Source: Sciurus carolinensis (taxonomy: Eukaryota; Chordata; Mammalia; Rodentia; Sciuridae). Taken from it: a stretch of DNA of 64,000 bases. A program made the translations under genes and the position numbers. The stretch is taken from positions 6,469,084 to 6,533,083 of the forward strand of contig NC_062216.1 of assembly GCF_902686445.1 (NCBI RefSeq). Direction: 5' to 3'. A model generated the notes under the pieces. That model worked only from the letters and a program-made list of their open reading frames with translations, made no database searches and was not told the DNA's origin. Below, piece after piece: positions 49,570-63,145 of this stretch (the first letter of the stretch is position 1; each line of letters starts with the position of its first letter).

Positions 49570-50436
49570 AGACATGGAGAAAAGCCACCCATCTACGGTC
49601 ATCTGATCCTGGAAACAGATGCCAGAAACATACACTGGGAAAAGCACAACCTCTTTAAGAAATGGTGCTGGCACAACTCATTATCCATATGCAGAGGAAT
49701 GAAACTAGATATTTGTCTCTCATCCTGCACAAAAATCAGCACAATATGGATCAAAGACTTGGAATTACATGAGAGAGACACTATTCAATTTCTAGGAGGA
49801 AAATTAAGAGTCAGTACACCAGCTTCTAGACAGAGGCAATGACTGTCTCAAGAGAACCTCTAAAGCACAGGAAATAAATTCAAGAATTAATAAATGGGAG
49901 AGAATCAAACTACAAAACTTTTACTTCAAAAAAAATCAATTCAGAATGTGAAGAGAGAGAACACAGAATGGGAGAAAATTCCTTGTTAGGGATTCTTCTG
50001 ACAGAGGATTAATATTCGCAATACATAAAGAGCTCAAAACATTTTGCATTTAAAAAAATTTGAACTACCCAATTTTTAAAGGCGTGAATGAACTAAACAG
50101 ACACTCTGAAATGAAGAAAAAGAAATGGCTACCAAATCCATGAAAAACCTTCAATATCAGGAGTTATCATGGAAATAAAAATCAAAACCACACTGGGATT
50201 TCATTTCACTCCAGTCAGAATGGTGGTCATGAATCATCGAAATAATACTAAAAACTGGAGAGATGTGGAGAAAAAGAACACTGTTGCACTGTTGGTGGAA
50301 CTGTAAATAGTACAAGTGCTCTGAAAACAGTAGGGAGGCCCCTCAAAAGACCAGACATGGAACAATCATAGGACCCAGTCATACCAAAAAGTGCAGAAAA
50401 CACAACACTAAAAGTGTATTTATCCTGAAGAATTAT
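49570..50436 (+). mobile_element. Older L1 ORF2 C-terminal fragment
   Basis: 'tttaagaaatggtgctggca', 'catcctgcacaaaaatcag' and 'atcaaagacttgga' are L1 ORF2 3' sequence on +, followed by 3' sequence to about 50400. It is more diverged than the adjacent L1 at 50437. The two L1s meet abruptly at the inverted-repeat boundary. Confidence 0.7.
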
Positions 50437-52700
50437 ATCATATGGTTATTTCAATTAATGGAGAAAAAACATTTGACAAAATAAAACACCCATTCCTGCT
50501 AAAAACACTAGAAAAAATAGGGAGAGTAGGAACATACCTGAACATTTTAAGGCTATTTATGCTAAGCCCATGGTCAACATCATTCTTAATGGAGAAAAAC
50601 TGAAACCATTCCCTTTAAAATGGGAACAAGACAGGGATGTCCTCTTTCACCACTTCTATTCAACATTGTCCTCAAAACTCTAGCCAGAGCAATTAAGCAG
50701 ACTAAAGAAATTAAAGGGATATGAATAGGAAAAGAGGAACTTAAGATGTAACTATTTGCTGATGACATGATTCTATATTTAGAGGATCCAAAAAACTCCT
50801 CCAGAAAACTTCTAGACCTCATCAATGAATTCAGCAAAATAGCAGGCTATAAAATCAACATGCATACATCTAAAGTCTTTTATATGCAAGCAATGAAACA
50901 GCTGAAAGGGAAATGAGGAAAACAACTCCATTTGCAATAGTCTCAAAAAAAAATAAAATACTTGGGAATCAATCTAATGAAAGAGGAAAAAGATCTCTAC
51001 AATGAAAACTACAAAACAATGAAGAAAGAAATTGAGGAAGACCTTAGAAGATGGAAAGATCTCCCATGTTCCTGGATAGGCAGAATTAATATTGTCAAAA
51101 TGGCCATACTACCAAAAGTGCTATTCAGATTCAATGTAGTTTCAATTAAAATCCCAATGATGTACCTTACAGAAATAGAGCAAGCAATCATGAAATTCAT
51201 CTGTAAGAATAAGAAACCCAGAATAGCTAAGGCAATCCTTAGCAGGAAGAATGAAACAGGTGGTATCACAATACCACAACTTCAACTATACCACAAAGCA
51301 ACAGTAACAAAAAAGGCATCGTTTTGGCACCAAAATAGACAGGTAGATCAATGGTACCGAATAGAGGACACGGACACAAACCCAAATAAATACAATTTCC
51401 TACACTAGACAAAGATGCCAAAAATATAAAATAGAGAATAGATAACCTCTTCAACAAATGGTGCTGGGAAAACTGGAAATCCATATGCAACAGAATGAAT
51501 CTAAACCCCTATCTCTCACCCTGCACAAAAATCAACTCAAAATGGATCAAGGACCTTGAAATCAGACCAGAGACCCTGAACCTTATAGAAGAAAATGTAT
51601 GTCCAAATCATCAACTTCCTGGCTTAGGATCAGACTTCCTTAACAGGACACCCATAGCACAAGAAATAAAAGGAAGAATCAACAACTGGGATAGATTCAA
51701 ACTAAAGACCTTTGTCTCAGCAAAGAAAACTATCAGTAATGTGAAGAGAGAGCCTACAGAGTGGGAGAATATCTTTGCCACTCATTCTTCAGATAGAGCA
51801 CTAATTACCAGCATATATAAAGAACTCAAAAAAACTCTACACCAAGAATACAAATAACCCAATCAACGAATGGGCTCAGGATATGTACAGACACTCACTG
51901 AAGAAGATATATGACCAATCAACAAACATATGAAAAAATGTTCAACATCTCTAGTAATGAGAAATGCAAACCAAAACTACCCTAAGATTCCATCTCACTG
52001 ACCCCCAATTAAAATGGGGATTATCAAGAATACAAGCAACAATAGGTGTTGGAGTGGATGTGGGGGAAAAGGTACACTCATACTTTGCTGGTGGGGCTGC
52101 AAATTAGTGCAGTCACTCTGGAAAGCAGTGTGGAGATTCCTTAGAAAACTTGGAATGGGCCCACCATTTGACCCAGCTATCCCACTCCTCTGCCTATACC
52201 CAAAGGACTTAAAATCAGCATACTACAGAGATACAGTCACATCAATGTTCATAGCTGCTCAATTCACAATAGCCAGATTGTGGAAACAAACTACATGTCC
52301 TTCAATTGATGAATGGATAAAGAAACTGTGGTATATATATATTTACAATGGAATATTACTCAGCTATAAAGAATAATAAAATCATGGCATTTGCAGGCAA
52401 ATGGATGAAATTGGAGAATATCATGCTAAGTGAGATAAGCCTATCTCAAAAATCCAAAGGGCAAGTTTTCTCACTGATAAGCGGATGATGACACATAATG
52501 GGGGTTGTGAGGGGGACAAAAATAGAGTAAGGAGGGACTGTATAGTGGGAAAAGAGTGGTGGGAGGGGAGGGGGGAGGAAAAAATGACAGAATGAATCAA
52601 ACATCATTACCCTATGTAAATATATGATTACACAAATGGTATGCTGTTACTCCATGTACAAATAGAAATAACATGTATCCCATTTGTTTACAATAAAAAT
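50437..52700 (+). mobile_element. L1 3' half, right-arm copy
   Basis: This is the reverse-complement partner of 28185-30441, from within ORF2 to the 3' end, followed by the same target site ('ttttactcaaaatg' near 52715). ORF2 pieces are open at 50962-51408 and 51495-51857, with stops between them. It lacks its 5' part because the duplication breakpoint falls in ORF2. Confidence 0.88.
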
Positions 52701-53040
52701 AATTTTAAAAAATTTTACTCAAAATGTTTCAAATGAAAATCTTATTATAACCTGTCTGTCTGAAAGTTATAATTACCAGACATTGAAATGTTTCATGATT
52801 TGTGATGCTATATCATCTCATATTCCTTTATTATCAATTCTATGAATTCAATGCTGGATATCTCTGGGTTACAAATGTAGGAGTGTTGGGTGCTGGGAAT
52901 GAGTATGTTGGTGCCCTAAGCAGTTTGGTCTCCATGAACACCGAGTTTCCTTCTGCCTCAGTACTGTCCTCTCAACCCTTCTTTTGGGAATTCGAAAGAA
53001 TTGCTCTCTCTAAGCTTGCTTGTCAATAATGTTCTAGGAA

Positions 53041-55518
53041 TTGATGACCATTGAAGATGTAACTGTAAGATTTACCCAAGAAGACTGGGCCATGCTGGAC
53101 GCACCTCAGAAAATGCTACACAGATCAGTGATGCTGGAAGTCATCAATCATCTAGTCTAACTTGGTGAGTCCATCAACATTATACAATTCACTATGCACC
53201 ACAATAGAATGTGGTCCACACCATAATTTCACAAACTTTTTGAAATTAAATCTGCTTGAAAAATTTCAAATCAATAAATAGACCTAATATTTACAAATAG
53301 TGATTCTTATATGGTTACTGTGCCTAAGGAGAGAATACTGAAAACAAGAGAATTTTGAAAATTTTTGTGGTGCTTATCTTGGATTCCACTTGAAAGTCGT
53401 ATTTTGTGGAGACATGAACTTCCTCAAGGTCTGTAGATTCAGCATTCTTTGAATGTGGTCATGAGTGTCAGTGTCCTTCAGTCCTGCCTCTTTGGGGAAC
53501 ATAGTCTATCTTCAATATTTCCTCTGCTAAATGTTTTCTCTCACCTCCTAAATTCTGTTCATTTTTGCTAAGTCATCTTCATGGACTTGATGATAATGCA
53601 CATTTCTTGACAGAAATCTTAAAACCCATTTCCTGGGCTGGGGATATATCTCAGTTGATAGAGTGCCTGCCTTGCAAGCACAAGGCCCTAGGTTCAATCC
53701 CCAGCACTGCAAAAAACAAAAAAACAAAAAACAAAAAAAATTTTGTTTCTTACAATGACTACAGTGTCTGTTTTGCAAGTCAGCAATGACTTTGCATCTG
53801 AGGCAAGCAGAAATTCTGTGGATTGTAGCAGGAATAGGGCTTCCCTCAAGCTAGGGTCCAGGTGAGAAATAGCAACTTCTTATTGCACACAGAAGGGTGC
53901 TAGGCCAGTGAGAATGAGCTTGGAAATATTTACTAACCTAGTCATCAAATAAACAGTGTTGTCTAAAATGTAGCCATGGATGATAGGACAATATGTCCCA
54001 TGTGTTGACATAGCATCTTTACTTTTATATTTATTATTTGTTTTACATTTGTTTTTTTCATTTAGGGCAAAACATGCTAATGTATTTTATGGAGGTCAAT
54101 TTCCACAATATCTATTTTCCTGATTTTCTACTTTAAAGAGTTTTCTCCATTTCAATTTTTACAGTAAGTCTCTCCTGACTATCTTTTGTAATTACCAGCA
54201 TCTTACATACTCTTTTCTCTTGATTTAAAACATCTCCTCTGTGAAAGTGTCAATGAGGTAAAAATATGCTTATGAGATTGTTGTGTTTTTTCAACAAAAA
54301 AAGACTCTCTCTGAATTTAATGCTACCAATTTGTATTTTCACCTATTTTAGGCAAGGAAAGTGCATGCCAAATACAGGAAAGAATATGCAGAGCACTTAT
54401 GAACAGGAAGGACACACCCCTCAATATGTCAAAGGTAAGTTTCAGTGTTGGGAACATTGATCAGGCAAATCTAAGACCTGTCAGCAGAATAAATTAGTAA
54501 TTGAGTACAACTTCATGGATGTAACTCTGTTGACATTACCCAATTTCTGAGCCAAAAGCTCTGTAGAGTTTGCATGCTTTGAGAAATTAACAATTAGCAT
54601 TTTTCATGTAGCTAGTCTTTGAAACATTGATGTTCATAAAAATAATCTGGCCCCTTTAAGTAGCATAGTAGCAAATGAATATTACTTGACTCACCTGGAA
54701 ATTATGTACTACACATATGGAATCTAAAGTGGAAATGTTTTAGTTTTCATATTACAATGGATGTGTCTAAGATTCAAATGTAGAGAAGTTTGTTCATGCA
54801 TTTATCTGAGACATCATTAAGAGAGGTTCATCTTCTTTCAAAACAGAAATCTCAATTTCGGGAACATTCATTGGAATGAAAAACTTGGAGGAAGATCTGT
54901 ATCACAACTGCATCTATTCTACTTATGTTTACTCACCCAGAAGAGATGCACGGGGTCAACCGCAGTTGTGAACAATCCCTCACTGACAATTTTTACCTCA
55001 GAGGAAACAAGGAAAATGATAGCAGTATGTCATGTGAAGGCCAGCTATGCTTGAAGGGTCATATGAAAGGTTTACATACTAGAAAATGCAAAGAGAAGGA
55101 CCCTGGAGAGATTCAATATGAACATCATCTATGTAGCAAATCCTTGAATCAAACCTCTGATCTAAGGAGACTCAATGTAACTACAACAGGGGAAATGATT
55201 TGTCAATGTACTTTTTGTGGGAAAGGCTTCAGTTACTTTACTGAGTTTAGACAACATGAGAGAACCAACATAGGTGAGAAACAAAATGAACGCCATGTGT
55301 GTGGAAAAGCCCTCAGGAACTCTTGCAACCTTAAAGGGCATTACAAAATCCACACTGGAGAGAAACCATATGAATTCCAACTGTGTGGGAAAGCCCTTAG
55401 TAAATTATATAAACTTCAGGTGCATGAGAGGACCCACACTGGAGAGAAACCATATCAATGCCACGTGTGTGGGAAAGTCTTCAGCAAAAACTTTAAAGAA
55501 AAATTAAGAAATACATGA
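53041..55518 (+). pseudogene. KRAB zinc-finger gene, right copy, disabled
   Basis: This is the paralogue of the left copy. The KRAB-A exon begins near 53036 after a TAG acceptor and reads the same [12 protein letters not shown] block, but the codon after HLV is TAA (53158-53160), a nonsense change absent from the left copy. The second exon (about 54353-54434) keeps the G at its acceptor (TTTTAG|GCAAGG), so its frame is continuous with the KRAB exon except for the stop. The last exon begins near 54847. Zinc fingers are open from 54925 to 55518, with about four or five C2H2 units, some degenerate (CTFCGKGFSYF, CHVCGKVFS). The array stops at the duplication boundary (about 55488) and is followed by a short unrelated tail. 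Confidence 0.8.
53632..53741 (+). repeat. ID-type SINE in the right KZNF intron
   Basis: 'gggctggggatatatctcag' through 'ggttcaatccccagcactgc', then an A-rich tail. It is the same insertion as 27150-27258. Confidence 0.92.
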
Positions 55519-55519
55519 A

Positions 55520-56930
55520 TACAAAACAAAACTACAATATACTAAGTAAACATCTTAGTTCATAAAGAAGTAATCCTTATGAAATAATTCGCTTCAAGAA
55601 TGCTAGAGATGAGAAGAAAATAGGAAACTGTATAAATGTATAAACTGTATTAATATACCATGAAGGTCACAATTAAACAGTGAAAAAGAATTTTTTAAAA
55701 ATCTTGATGCAAAGTTAAAGAATTATTTTCATTGAATTTCAAAATATTCTCAGCTTCTCTTCTCTGAAGTTTTAGGTGTGGTCTTGAGGAGCTTGGTTCT
55801 CAATTCTCTGTTGCTGGAGTGAGAAAGGAAATCCCAGAGGTGGAATCCCTGGAGGCAGGGTTTAGGCTTAGTTAGGCTGGAGGTTCTTTGCCAAATGGCA
55901 ATTGATCTGGAGATTTTAAATCAGCACACCTCCTGCACCCAGCACTTCAAGTCCATGCTGTACAACTTTACCCCACGGCTTCCCTTGGTTTCCACTCAAT
56001 TGGTAGGGGTTCAATTCTTAGTCCCCCCTACATCACCTGCAGACTCCATGCTTCCTGGTCTCTCATTGGGTCTCCACAGAATTTTATCTGCCCCCAACCT
56101 GCAAAGTTCCTGAGCAGATGTGTCTCTCCCAGCAGGTCCTGCAAGCAGTCAGATTGGAGGGGGAGGGGTAAGGCGAGATGGATTTCTGACACCAGTTGTC
56201 CCTTGTGTCAGCCTCTCTCCACATTTGATTTTCTCTGGTCACTTAAGTTCACTCTGTGTCATGCAGTGTGTGTTTATTGGTCCTATAGATCAAGTCAAAC
56301 TCAAGTTTGCCAGGACTTGACTTCCTCAGTTGCCAGCCCCCCAGCCACAGCTACAAAATTGTTCTTTTTTTTTTTTTTTCCCCTTATGCCACCTGGAGAA
56401 ATTGTGGCTTCTTTCCCCACACTCAGATATCATGCAGGGTGTCCTACTGCTTTGTTCGAAAATGTCCTTGTTGCAATGTCCTAGGTCTCTAAATGCTCTG
56501 TCCCTAGACATGGCCTCAGACCTCCAAAAACTGCTGGTTCCTTAAATTCTCTTATCCCTTTGTTATTCTCATGGAGGGACCCCTGTGACTGCAACATCCA
56601 GCCCTTTTGTGTCAGTGTCTGTGCCACTGGGGAGTTTTTCTTATTTTATTTTATGCAATCTCCTGTATCCCCGGTCTTTTGTAGGCCTAGATTTATGATG
56701 AAGCAACATATCCTCCCATCATTTTATTTACCCACATTGTAGAGGAGCTGCCTGTGTACTTTCTTGTTTTCAATCCACCGAGTCACCAGAAATGCAGCTT
56801 CTTCTCTTTTACCATTTCGGATCTCTCCTTGTCATTTTTGAATGATCAACTCTTTCTTGAAAAATCAATTATTCATTTTCCATATTTTAAAAAATGTCTG
56901 AATTTCTCTTACTGTTTATTCCTATCTTAG
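55520..56930. other. No gene recognised
   Basis: Only short overlapping frames and a poly(T) run near 56360-56380 are seen. No family signature. Confidence 0.45.
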
Positions 56931-57049
56931 GTCCACTGTGATCAGAAAAGAATTAGGATATTATGTCAGTGTTTTGTATATGTCAGTTCTTGATTTCGGG
57001 CCTAATTTATCACACAGACATATCAAGCCTAAATACTTCCTCTGTTCAT

Positions 57050-57690
57050 TCTTAGTTCTCCAGCACTTCTGGAGAGCAGTATGGAGAATACTTGAAAAAC
57101 TTCGAATGGAACCACAATTTGACCCAACTACCCCACTCCTGGGCCTATACCAAAAGGACTTAAAATCAGCATATAACTTTGACACAGCGACCTCAATATT
57201 TTCTACCACCTTAATTTACAAGAGCTAGATAATACAATGAATCTAGATGCCCTTCAATAGATGAATTGATAAAGAAAATATGGTATATATACACATATAT
57301 ACACACAAGGGACTATTATTTAGCCATAAAGAATAAAATTATGGTATTTGCAGGTAAATGAATGGAGTTGGACTATATCATGCTAACTTAAATAAGCTAC
57401 TCCCAGAAAAACAAAGGCTGAATAATTTCTTTGATAAGTGGATGATGATATATAATGGGGGATGAGAGACATGCAAGAATGAAGGAGGGATGAATTGTAT
57501 AGAGGAAAATGAAGGGTGGGGAGATGGTGGGAAAAGGAAAATAATAGGATGAGATAAATATCATTACCCTATGTACACTTAAGATTACGCCCATGGTGTG
57601 ACTCTACATGTTGTACAACCAGAGAAAAGATAGTTGTACTACATTTGTGTACAATGAATCAAAATAAAAAATAATAAAAATTTTAAAAAT
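57050..57690 (+). mobile_element. L1 3' fragment
   Basis: 'ggagagcagtatggagaata', 'ccactcctgggcctatacc', 'aaaggacttaaaatcagca' and 'tatttagccataaagaataa' follow the L1 ORF2-end/3' UTR order, with an A-rich tail near 57690. Confidence 0.75.
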
Positions 57691-57699
57691 GCATTAACT

Positions 57700-58861
57700 T
57701 TATATTTATGAGAGTGTAAATAGTAGGGTGCTAAACTTAAGTCAGCAAATTAGAATGCAAATTATGAGCTTCAAGTCTAAGTATGAAGATAATAGATTTT
57801 CTTTGGAACATTTATCTGAAAACTATCTTCTCTGACTCAAAATTTGTCATATATGAAAATAGTTTTGGTTTTCAAATAGTTGTGTAAGAGAACTACATAT
57901 ATCAGTCCTCATGGCCATGATTCTTTTATCACTCAAGGAAATCGCTTCCCCTGTTTGCACTGACACACTGTGTTGCCGTAGAAATGAACAAGTTCTCTAG
58001 AATCAGCCATCATGGGAACAAATGTCTCACCACCAGGCAGTGTGTCTGGCATAGGGCAGGGTCCTGTCCTTGGACCAGTTGACCATAGCAGAGAATGGAG
58101 AAACATGTGGGAATGGGACATCACACTTGTGGAACAGATCTGACTATGTGGTCATGGTTTTACCCATCACACAATGGCAAGGACATGCACATAGGAGGGC
58201 ATTTGTTTCTCTGTGAATAGGATTTTTTTTTCTTCTCCATGTGACTGAGGGAATTCTCTATCTGACACCTGAGGAAGACACACCTGACAAAGGAGATGAG
58301 GCAGTGGGCAGGTCGTTCCTCACACCCTCAGCTGCACAGATCCTTTAATGCCCAGAATGTGACAAAGCAGCCGAGAGCATCAGTGGGTCACAGGGTTCCC
58401 CAACAGAGTAGGAGGATCCCAGGGTAAGTGGAGGCCTGGGTATGTGGAAAGCCAGAGGGCAATGTGAATTAATGAGCCTGGGTTAGATCATACATGCTTC
58501 TATCTCTATAACTGAGCTGTCCATTCCAATCCCATGATGGCCTAGCCTGGGAATTCCCCATCAGGCCAACTGGTCTGTTCTTATGCTGCCAGTGTCCACT
58601 TTACCTGCAAATAAGTATCACATCCAGCCAGGATTTTGTCCACTCTTTGAAACCTGGCTCAGTATACCATCTCTCAGAATGTGTAGTTCTTCCTAATTGT
58701 TTTCCTCCACCAAATCTGTGTTTGGGAACAACTCTAGCATCTCCAGTATCCTAGTAATGGATCACATGCCTCAGTTTCTCCCCAAACTATAATGTGAAAA
58801 TCTGTCCTTTTCTTGATAATGGAATATTGCTGTGGTTCTGCTCATGCACTAACATTTTCAT
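57700..58861. other. No gene recognised
   Basis: Unassigned sequence up to the pair A duplication boundary at about 58862. No supported feature. Confidence 0.45.
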
Positions 58862-61067
58862 TTTCAACCCACAGGTGAAGTGCAAGGAATGTGGGGACTT
58901 TGGAAACATTTGGAGGAAATGAAGATGACCTGTGAAGTGCTGGGATGGGGCACTGGCCCCACAATCCTTGGGCCCACAACAGGAGAAAGAGGATCAGGCA
59001 CAAGGGAAACCTGAGAATATCCAGAACACAGGAGGCTTTAACCAGTCTGAGAGGCAAAAAGACCAGATACAGAGTTGAGCATGAGAACAGAAGTCATCCC
59101 CCCTCTACTGCAATCCAAGGAAGTTGTGTCTCTCCTCCTCTACACCACTGCACAGACATCTCCAGGCAGTTACAGAAAAACTGTAAAGGAATAGACAAAG
59201 CTTTATAACAGGAAACCACACCCAGTGTCCAGTCCAGCAGACATGGCAGAGAGATAGAAGACACCACTAAGTTTCAGTTTGACGAGATTTATTGTAGCCT
59301 CCCAGGTTCTTTGTCTCCTGCTTCTTTTCTGCTTCTTTTCTTTTCTTCCTCCCCTAGGCTCCTAGCTTACATACCAGGATCAGCCAATCATAGCAAAGCT
59401 TTATCTCATGCAGGTAAGCATGCAGGGGAATGCCAGCATAACACTATATAAATCATGAACTGTCCACACGCGGCATGATTTTAGATAGCCAATCTTTCAG
59501 CCTGGCGTTAACACATCATAAGTCTCCAAGGAACGAGTAAAAGCAAACAGCCCTTTAGATACTTCCTCATTTTGGCAGTCAGCGCCCTTTGGCTAACTGC
59601 CAGGTGCCATCTTGTCCAAGATGACCCTTAACAGCTCCCCCTTTTTTTATTTAAAGAAAAGGATAGTGATTGTGCCTGTCATAGGTGCCAGAGTCACACT
59701 TTATCCTCACCCATCATTGGGAGTCAAAGAGCTGTTGGTATGCTTTGAACCCTGTCCTAGGTTGGTATAAAGTCCACCCTGTGTCTACCCATCTTTGACT
59801 ACCAGCCCTGTAATTGGGACAGTCAAATCTGTAGATCAGAGCCCTGATCCTTGGCCATAAGGCCTTGCCATACAACTAAAGCTTGCTGACTTTGATAACT
59901 CCTTAAAGGAAACATATCTGAGCAGCAATAATAAAAGCAAGAACATCAATACCATCATAGAAAACTTCCCATCCATTGTTTACCAAATTGTTGACTGTAG
60001 TTTATCACAAATATAGAATTTCTTAATAGGGTAGTCAAATTAGACATCTTTTTAGCCCATGTCCCATTAAGCATGCTTCCAAGCTATTTGGACATATTTG
60101 CAGCAGCAGTAATATTAGAATAGGGTATAGGGATAACACATAATGCTTGGGCATGTACTAGACAGCCCATCTGTGCGGTAACAGTCAACATGTCCACTTG
60201 TTTTTGTAGTAAGTTCACTCTTTGGTTTAGAATCAGGATTCCCATGGTAAGATGTGTTTTGATGTTTTACTGGGCTATCAATATTTTGGCAGTGGCTTGT
60301 GAGAGGTTCTTGAGTGCATGAGCAGTAGGAATTGCAATTCCTAGGGCAAGTTCAGCAGCAGTGGCAGCATCCACAGCAGCTGCCACAGCAACAGCGATGG
60401 CTATAATTGCTGAGATACCAAAATCTCTTTTGGCTCTCACGGATAGGAAATTCCACTCACTGTGATTTAAGGTCACTGGGACTGGAACAAATTTAGGAGT
60501 CCTGACAATCACAACCAGAGGAAATAATGAAGCATTTTAGCAACTAGATACATAACACTCTTGGTTAGTGCAGTTAAGGACCTCAGTATCATTATCATTG
60601 TTATTAGTAATGTTAATATTAAACTTAGAACTGTTAGACAGAATGAGCACAAACAGTGATGTGACATATACAGGAGCAGGGGGGAAGATTGATTAAAGGA
60701 AGTGAAATTGGCCACGCACCCTGTATAATTATAAACAGATGTACTTCTTCGATTTACATTGGCTTGTTTTTGACTGCACATTTTTTCAATAATAGAGAGA
60801 TTGCCTCCCTGTATTATACTAAGGGGACTAATATCCATACAAGAACATGCACCACAAAGAGACTACATGGAAAGAGGAGAATAGTCATTGGTATAAAAAT
60901 CAGTATCTACAGCAGCATACATATATGGTGCATTTGCTTTCCTCAATGTTTCTTTAACAGTTTCCCAATCTATGGCAAATGGCCCAAGGGAAAAGTAAGG
61001 AGTCACCTTATAAGCTGTAACATCTCCTTGACACCTATTCCATTTAATAGATCCAACATCACCATAA
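58862..61067. repeat. Right arm of inverted segmental duplication, pair A
   Basis: Reverse complement of 1-2203: about 360 bp of flank (58862-59225), the LTR, and env. The left partner continues beyond the window, so the true length is larger. Confidence 0.85.
59226..59633 (-). repeat. 3' LTR of the right class II ERV
   Basis: A 408-bp LTR with TGTTAAGGG at its minus-strand start, preceded by a polypurine tract (plus 59634-59655, 'gctccccctttttttat'). 'acccag' flanks it at 59220-59225, matching the left copy's 'ctgggt'. The last ~25 bp of the LTR differ from the left copy. Confidence 0.87.
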
Positions 61068-61567
61068 GAAATTGGGGTACAAGTGGGACCCCATCTAGGC
61101 TGTTGTGTATAATTTGCACTACCAATGGCCTTGGATATATTTAAAGCAAAGGCATAACGGTCCTATCCATGCCGATACCCAGAAGAAAGATTCCAATTGG
61201 GAGCAAGCTGCACACAGGGCAAGGCACCATTGGCGGTTTCTGATGTGGCTAACCAGAGGAAGCAAAGACTACCCCTTAACTTGAAGTTTAGACTAGTATT
61301 AAGTGGCTTAAAAGTGGAATCAGATGGTAGGTAAGGGATACCTAGTACAATTATTTCTGTACTAGGAAATAATTGAGGGAGCAGTCTCCAGAATATATCC
61401 CCAAAAGTTTTAGGAAGAGCTAACAACAGCAGGCTTACCACCATCACCATCATTTTGTGTTTTGGTGCCATCTTCTTTCTTATGGATATGTTCTTACCAA
61501 GCGCTCTGGGACCCAGATAGGTTGTTGTTGGTCCTGAGGAAAAACACAAACAGATCCTCACCCCCAA
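59656..61567 (-). pseudogene. Class II ERV env remnant, right copy
   Basis: The frame opens at 61567 with the integrase-end/env overlap, then a signal-peptide-like hydrophobic run (MMVMVVSLLLLALPKTFGDI near 61450-61390) and surface-subunit sequence to a stop near 61163. Further pieces lie at 60838-60509. A TM fusion peptide that is strikingly alanine-rich (ISAIIAIAVAVAAAVDAATA) lies at about 60430-60350. Several stops and frameshifts make it non-functional. It pairs with 1-1435. Confidence 0.82.
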
Positions 61568-61698
61568 ATTAACACTGGGTCAGGTCCTTTCCAGGACCCA
61601 GTCAAGATGTCATTCCACATTGCTTGTGGATGGCCACCAGACTTTCCACTAAAATGTCTATCAGCCGCAGTATAGCCCATAGCATCCAATTTTTAAAA

Positions 61699-61760
61699 AT
61701 TACCTTCAAGCCTTTGCTACTATGGGAAGGCCAAAATCATTTAAAACAGATAATGGGCCT
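61699..61760. repeat. Inverted duplicate of integrase sequence, arm 1
   Basis: These 62 bp are the reverse complement of 61986-62047 with a single mismatch and 225 bp between arms. It reads opposite to the pol gene around it. Confidence 0.93.
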
Positions 61761-61985
61761 CAATTTAAAAAATTGAGGTTGAATAAAGCAAGGTTAAGTT
61801 TGTTTTTGGGAGGGGTTAATGCCCCTATTCCCCCCCCCCTTTTTTTTTTGTTTAGTTAATCAGACTTTTAATGTTTGATTAGCCCTTTCCAGGATAGCTT
61901 GTCCTTGTGGATTGTAGTGCAATCCAGTAGAATGACAGACATTAAACTTTGAGCAAAACTGTTGAAATGAAGAAGAAGTATACGC

Positions 61986-62047
61986 AGGCCCATTATCTGT
62001 TTTAAATGATTTTGGCCTTCCCATAGTAGCAAAGGTTTGAAGGTAAT
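61986..62047. repeat. Inverted duplicate of integrase sequence, arm 2 (native position)
   Basis: This is the native copy within the integrase core, covering the second catalytic Asp region. Its inverted partner lies at 61699-61760. Confidence 0.93.
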
Positions 62048-63145
62048 GACTGATCCACATCTTTTCTCTTTTTCCCTGTATGGGCGGGTGCAAATATATA
62101 TCCTGAGTAGGTATCTACAGTTACATGTACAAATCTTAAAGTACCAAATTCAGGGATATGGGTGACATCCATCTGCCATAGAGGATTTGGAAGGAGTGCT
62201 CTAGGATTGACTCCAAAATGAGGAACAGATAAATGAGGCACACAGGCAGGACACAGTTTTACTATATTTCTGGCTTGTTCTTTTGTAATGCTATATTTTA
62301 TTTTGAGAGTAGTAGCACTGACATGAAAATCTTTATGGAAATTAATTGCTTCTTTTACAATATTAAATACATGAGGATGTTGAGTAGCTAAGTCTGCAGT
62401 AGAATTTCCTTGAGCTAAAGGCCTTGGCAAGCCTGAATGTGCTGTGATATGGCCTATATATAAAGGTTCTTTGTGAGGCCACAGAAGAGTTTGTACTTGA
62501 TAAAAGCATTGTTGTAAAGTAGATTGAGGACTAGTGGGTCCAGCTGTCTCAAGCTGTGGCACAAGCTGGGCAATATAGAGAATGTCAGTACAAATATTTA
62601 AAGGTTCCTCAGGAAATGTTTGTAAGGCACTTATTATTGCTTCTAGTTCAGTTTTTTGAGCAGACTTATGGGAAGTAATAATAGTCTGTACTTTATCAGA
62701 AATTAGTATAGCTGTACCGGAGGAGGAGCCATCTGTGAAGATTGTTTTTGCTGCTGGGATAGGTTGAGCCTTAACAACCTGAGGGAAAACAACAGGATGT
62801 CTTTTGAAGAAGCTGACAATAGGTGAACTTGGCAAGTGATTATCAAATGTGGCCATGATGGAACAATAGACAATTGCCCAATCTTCATTTTTGTTAACTA
62901 GTATTTTAATTTGTTTTGTCATATATGGGACAATAACTGTCTGAGGATGAACTCCAAAAACTCGAAGGGCCGTCTTAAGTCCTAATGCAACTAGATTTGC
63001 CACCATCACAGGATATGGGGAAACAACATTTTTGGGGGACACTGGCAAATGGATCCATATCAGGAGTCCAAGGTGCCACAGGAGACCTGTAGGAGTACAT
63101 TCAGAATCTAATACTATGAGACTAAAAGACAAGGATAGATCCTTC

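Larger units (their letters stand above)
50437..55488. repeat. Right arm of inverted segmental duplication, pair B
   Basis: It matches the reverse complement of 25407-30441 over about 5.05 kb. The two arms are separated by a 20-kb spacer that holds the nested ERVs. Confidence 0.9.
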
